From: Chaunax sp. Z400
Taxonomy: Eukaryota; Chordata; Actinopteri; Lophiiformes; Chaunacidae
Length of the DNA: 64,000 nucleotides
Direction: 5' to 3'
Assembly (NCBI GenBank): GCA_037577475.1
Contig: JBAGJB010000195.1
Location: 38,501-102,500 of the forward strand
Part shown: positions 61,332 through 64,000 of the stretch, piece after piece
How the letters are laid out: the number at the start of each line of letters is the position of its first letter
Numbering within the stretch: the stretch's first letter is position 1
The notes under the pieces: generated by a model
Databases searched by the model: none
What the model saw: only the letters and a program-made list of their open reading frames with translations
Told to the model about the DNA's origin: nothing
Program-made: the position numbers and the translations under genes

Positions 61332-63321
61332 CTGTTTGAGTCCAGAGAACATGAAGGCATCGGAGGGTTCAACAGCCATCTCCACCTCCTGCACCAGAGC
61401 CGTTCTGTTCTCTATGTGGTAACGAACAGAAACAGACTCTCTGACTCGCCCGAATGATGGTAGATCTGCAATCAAGTAAAGACGTTTAGAAATAAAGGCC
61501 CATATTCTATAAAACTGACTTCATTAGGTGATAGTATGAAAATAATAGTCACTGCTGCAGGATCAGAGCATTATCACCAAGCATAGTGTACAATAATGTG
61601 ACTCTTGTGCATTCACTGACCAGCATGGATGTAAAGCGGGACAGACTCCAGGATGATGTGAGGTAGAGTGACTGTAGTTTGGATGAGAGGACCGTCTTCA
61701 CTGGACGACTTTCTGTGCAGCAGAGTTCAAACAGAGGCTTAACAGCATGTTCAAACCCACTGACCCGCCAGCCACACCCTGTTAGTGAGAGTACGTACCT
61801 CCTCCATGATATCAGGTACTGTCCTGTAGCTACAGTACTATTGTTGTTGACCAGTGGTGGACACCGGAGACAGAAACACTCACTGGCACACTCACCTGTC
61901 TGCAGAACCACTGGCCGCACACACACAAACACATAACAGGTTATGGTCGTGGGATTTAGACCTTTTTGGTTGTAGATACAAATGTTAAAACGGTAAATCT
62001 AGACAGGTACCTTCCTGCAGCTGCGACTGAAGCTGTGGTGTGTTGCTGCTCACAGTGAGCAGCTGCAGAGAAGAGGAGGCTAGCTGAAGAGGCCAGGGAG
62101 ACGTTGAGAGGACATCTGTCATCAACAGGAAGGGGATGTCCACCGCTACCCGGTCCATTGGCTCAAACTGAACACACACAGAAGCACAGATGATGCTAAG
62201 ACCTCTAAAACCCACATTCAGTATGGTGAGGTCGGTGCCTGCACCAATGCTGTTGTCACTAAATATGCTCCCCTTGGGTGATGTCATCTGTAGACATGGT
62301 ATTTCCTCTCACTGATACCTAGATGACATACAGTTGTCCCTCCCCGTTAAGCCCTCTGACTTCTCTACAGGACTGTCTGACTGATATAGAAAACTGATGT
62401 CCATAAATTCTACTTAAGCTTCCTTCTAATAAAACAGAGGTTGTGTTATTGATAATGAGCTTTACCAATTAGCATATTACGAAACTAATACTGCCATCTA
62501 CTGTTTACTTGTTGCCATGGACACACATGTCATTACAACACAGAGGGCAGTGAAATGCATCCCTGGTCCCAGGTTCAGAGTTAAGGTTGGGGATAGCGGT
62601 CAATGATGAGCATCAGCTCAGGACGCAGAGCAAGACACTGAACCCCAACTTAGTGTGTTTGTCATAATTCTGATGCCAAGGCACAATAAATAAATGAAGA
62701 GACTGTTTCATTTCAAATATTACAGAATTCTTGGATGAAATTTATAGTGACAGTAGATGAAAACCCAAACTACATTCAGATTCATTCATATTCCAAGTTT
62801 TGGGGATATACTGGTTGAAACTTTCAAGACGTTGTACAAACCCTGTAAGGAGTACTAGCAACATGTACATCATAGTTCTGTTTCACAGTGTGCAATGTTA
62901 AGACAAGGAACACATAATCACTGCTGTTAGAGCCAGTTTCTCCGGCGACAACCTGCACTGGAATAGAAAAACGTATCCAAAGCTAAGACCTAAAACCCTG
63001 AAGGACCACTGGTGCACCTCCTTATTAATTATCAGCCACACACCTTGTTGGATACAAACTTTGCAGACACCTCAAACGGGACCACCGTCTCTATGGTAAC
63101 CGTCTCGTCCTGGAAGACAACAGAATGAGAGAGGAGTAAACCAGCATGTGAGCATCTATGATTTTAAGGTGCACTGCAGCAGAGCTCAGCTGTGTCTTTA
63201 CCTTATGACATTTACAGACTATCTGTCGTCCTTCCACTGTGGTGTCCGTGCTGTAGGCCACGTGGAACAGGAAGACCCTCGGTCCAGTTGACACACACTT
63301 CACATATACGCATCTCTGCAA
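61332..63321 (-). pseudogene. trappc11: TRAPPC11 C-terminal exons (copy B), continuing beyond window
   Basis: Six exons identical in protein to copy A: 63,202-63,321 (CVYVKCVSTGPRVFLFHVAY), 63,044-63,109 (DETVTIETVVPFEVSAKF), 62,011-62,167 (FEPMDRVAVDIPFLLMTDVL), 61,799-61,899 (GECASECFCLRCPPLVNNN), 61,621-61,712 (GPLIQTTVTLPHIILESVPL) and 61,332-61,465 (DLPSFGRVRESVSVRYHIEN). The earlier exons would lie past 64,000. Like copy A it lacks the terminal exon(s), so that loss predates the duplication. Whether copy B has a full 5' half cannot be seen. Confidence 0.88.
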
Positions 63322-64000
63322 CTACAGACAAACAGGTGGTCTGTTTGTGTTTGTGTGTTTGTGTATTTTCCCCGTCAGTCTTCCTCTATCTTATTATTAG
63401 TATTTCAGGAACTTTATCCTATTAATTATATTTACTATGTAACTATACACTGTATACACAGATTCATGCATTCCAACATTATCACTAAGCATTAGACATT
63501 TCCAACAGGTGACAGCTTCGTTGCTATGTAATAATTCAGCTGAGGCACTGGTAAGCCATGTGAGAAGGAGGGAGGCATCTCTCCAGCATTAGCCCCTCTT
63601 AAACAGCCTCTTCAAGGCGGGGCAGTGGTGTCCTTAATTTAAGTGCCTCAGCATTCTGTATTAAAGTTCAAAGGTGAAATGGGGGGTCACTGCTGTGTGA
63701 AACGACTTGTGTACAAAAGGAGTTGAGGAGGCGAGGTGTCGCGACAGGAGGGCAGCTTGATGTTCTGATGACGTGTTATGTGTGTGACCCTCAACCAGGA
63801 CATTTAAAAAGCAACTAGTAGCAGTTAGCAGCTAACACAAAAAAAGAAAATAAATCAGCAGAAACTGATGCTGTTGTGTTACACGTCACCTCTTTTGCAT
63901 GTGGAACACCAGCATGCTATTTAAAGTCACATACTAGGTATGCAGCTGTTGGTTCATTCACTTTAAATAAACTAAGGTGGTGTAGAGAAGGGTCTCTGTT

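Larger units (their letters stand above)
56352..64000 (+). repeat. Segmental duplication copy B (direct repeat of 19,088-26,738)
   Basis: It runs collinear with copy A to the end of the window without losing identity, so the true duplicated block is longer. Shared contents are the dispersed repeat (57,044), the LINE RT fragment (59,744-60,534), the CA run (60,999-61,054) and six TRAPPC11 exons. The left flank is unrelated to that of copy A. Confidence 0.97.

Overview
The window looks like teleost fish nuclear DNA. The genes are split into short exons with GT/AG introns. It holds fish-type DNA transposons (Tc1-like, PIF/Harbinger), a DIRS1-like retroelement, LINE tails, tRNA-like short interspersed repeats and large CA/GT and minisatellite arrays. 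The PIWI gene matches zebrafish Ziwi more closely than the mammalian proteins. I see no operons, phage genes or CRISPR arrays. Most long open frames are repeat artefacts.

Layout: 1-2,990 is a decayed DIRS1-like element. 3,100-3,860 is an L1-like ORF2 tail. 4,157-4,328 is an isolated terminal exon ending in SKL, probably malate synthase-like, followed by a 31-bp minisatellite. 5,559-8,888 is an internally deleted Harbinger element. 11,553-16,805 (minus) holds the two ends of NAA15, with its middle exons missing around a 1.5-kb GT/AC tract. 17,235-18,510 is a dead Tc1-like transposon. 24,070-33,533 (minus) is the C-terminal half of TRAPPC11, lacking some exons. 34,790-35,600 is a second Tc1-like relic. 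35,952-37,356 (minus) is a fragment of SPDL1 (Spindly). 39,515-54,368 (minus) is a nearly complete PIWIL1 gene. 56,352-64,000 is an almost perfect direct copy of 19,088-26,738, so it carries the last TRAPPC11 exons again.

The genes do not form one pathway. PIWIL1 is the germline piRNA-guided slicer, SPDL1 a kinetochore dynein adaptor, TRAPPC11 a vesicle-tethering subunit, NAA15 the ribosome anchor of the NatA acetyltransferase, and malate synthase a peroxisomal glyoxylate-cycle enzyme. The striking point is that every one is incomplete or damaged, and that the SPDL1-PIWIL1 block lies between two >99.9% identical direct repeats 37.26 kb apart. The simplest reading is a recently tandem-duplicated 37-kb unit in a degenerating, repeat-rich region. 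A sex-linked ampliconic region, a B chromosome or an assembly artefact would all fit. All exon limits were read by eye from splice sites and similarity to remembered vertebrate proteins, so a few may be off by some bases.
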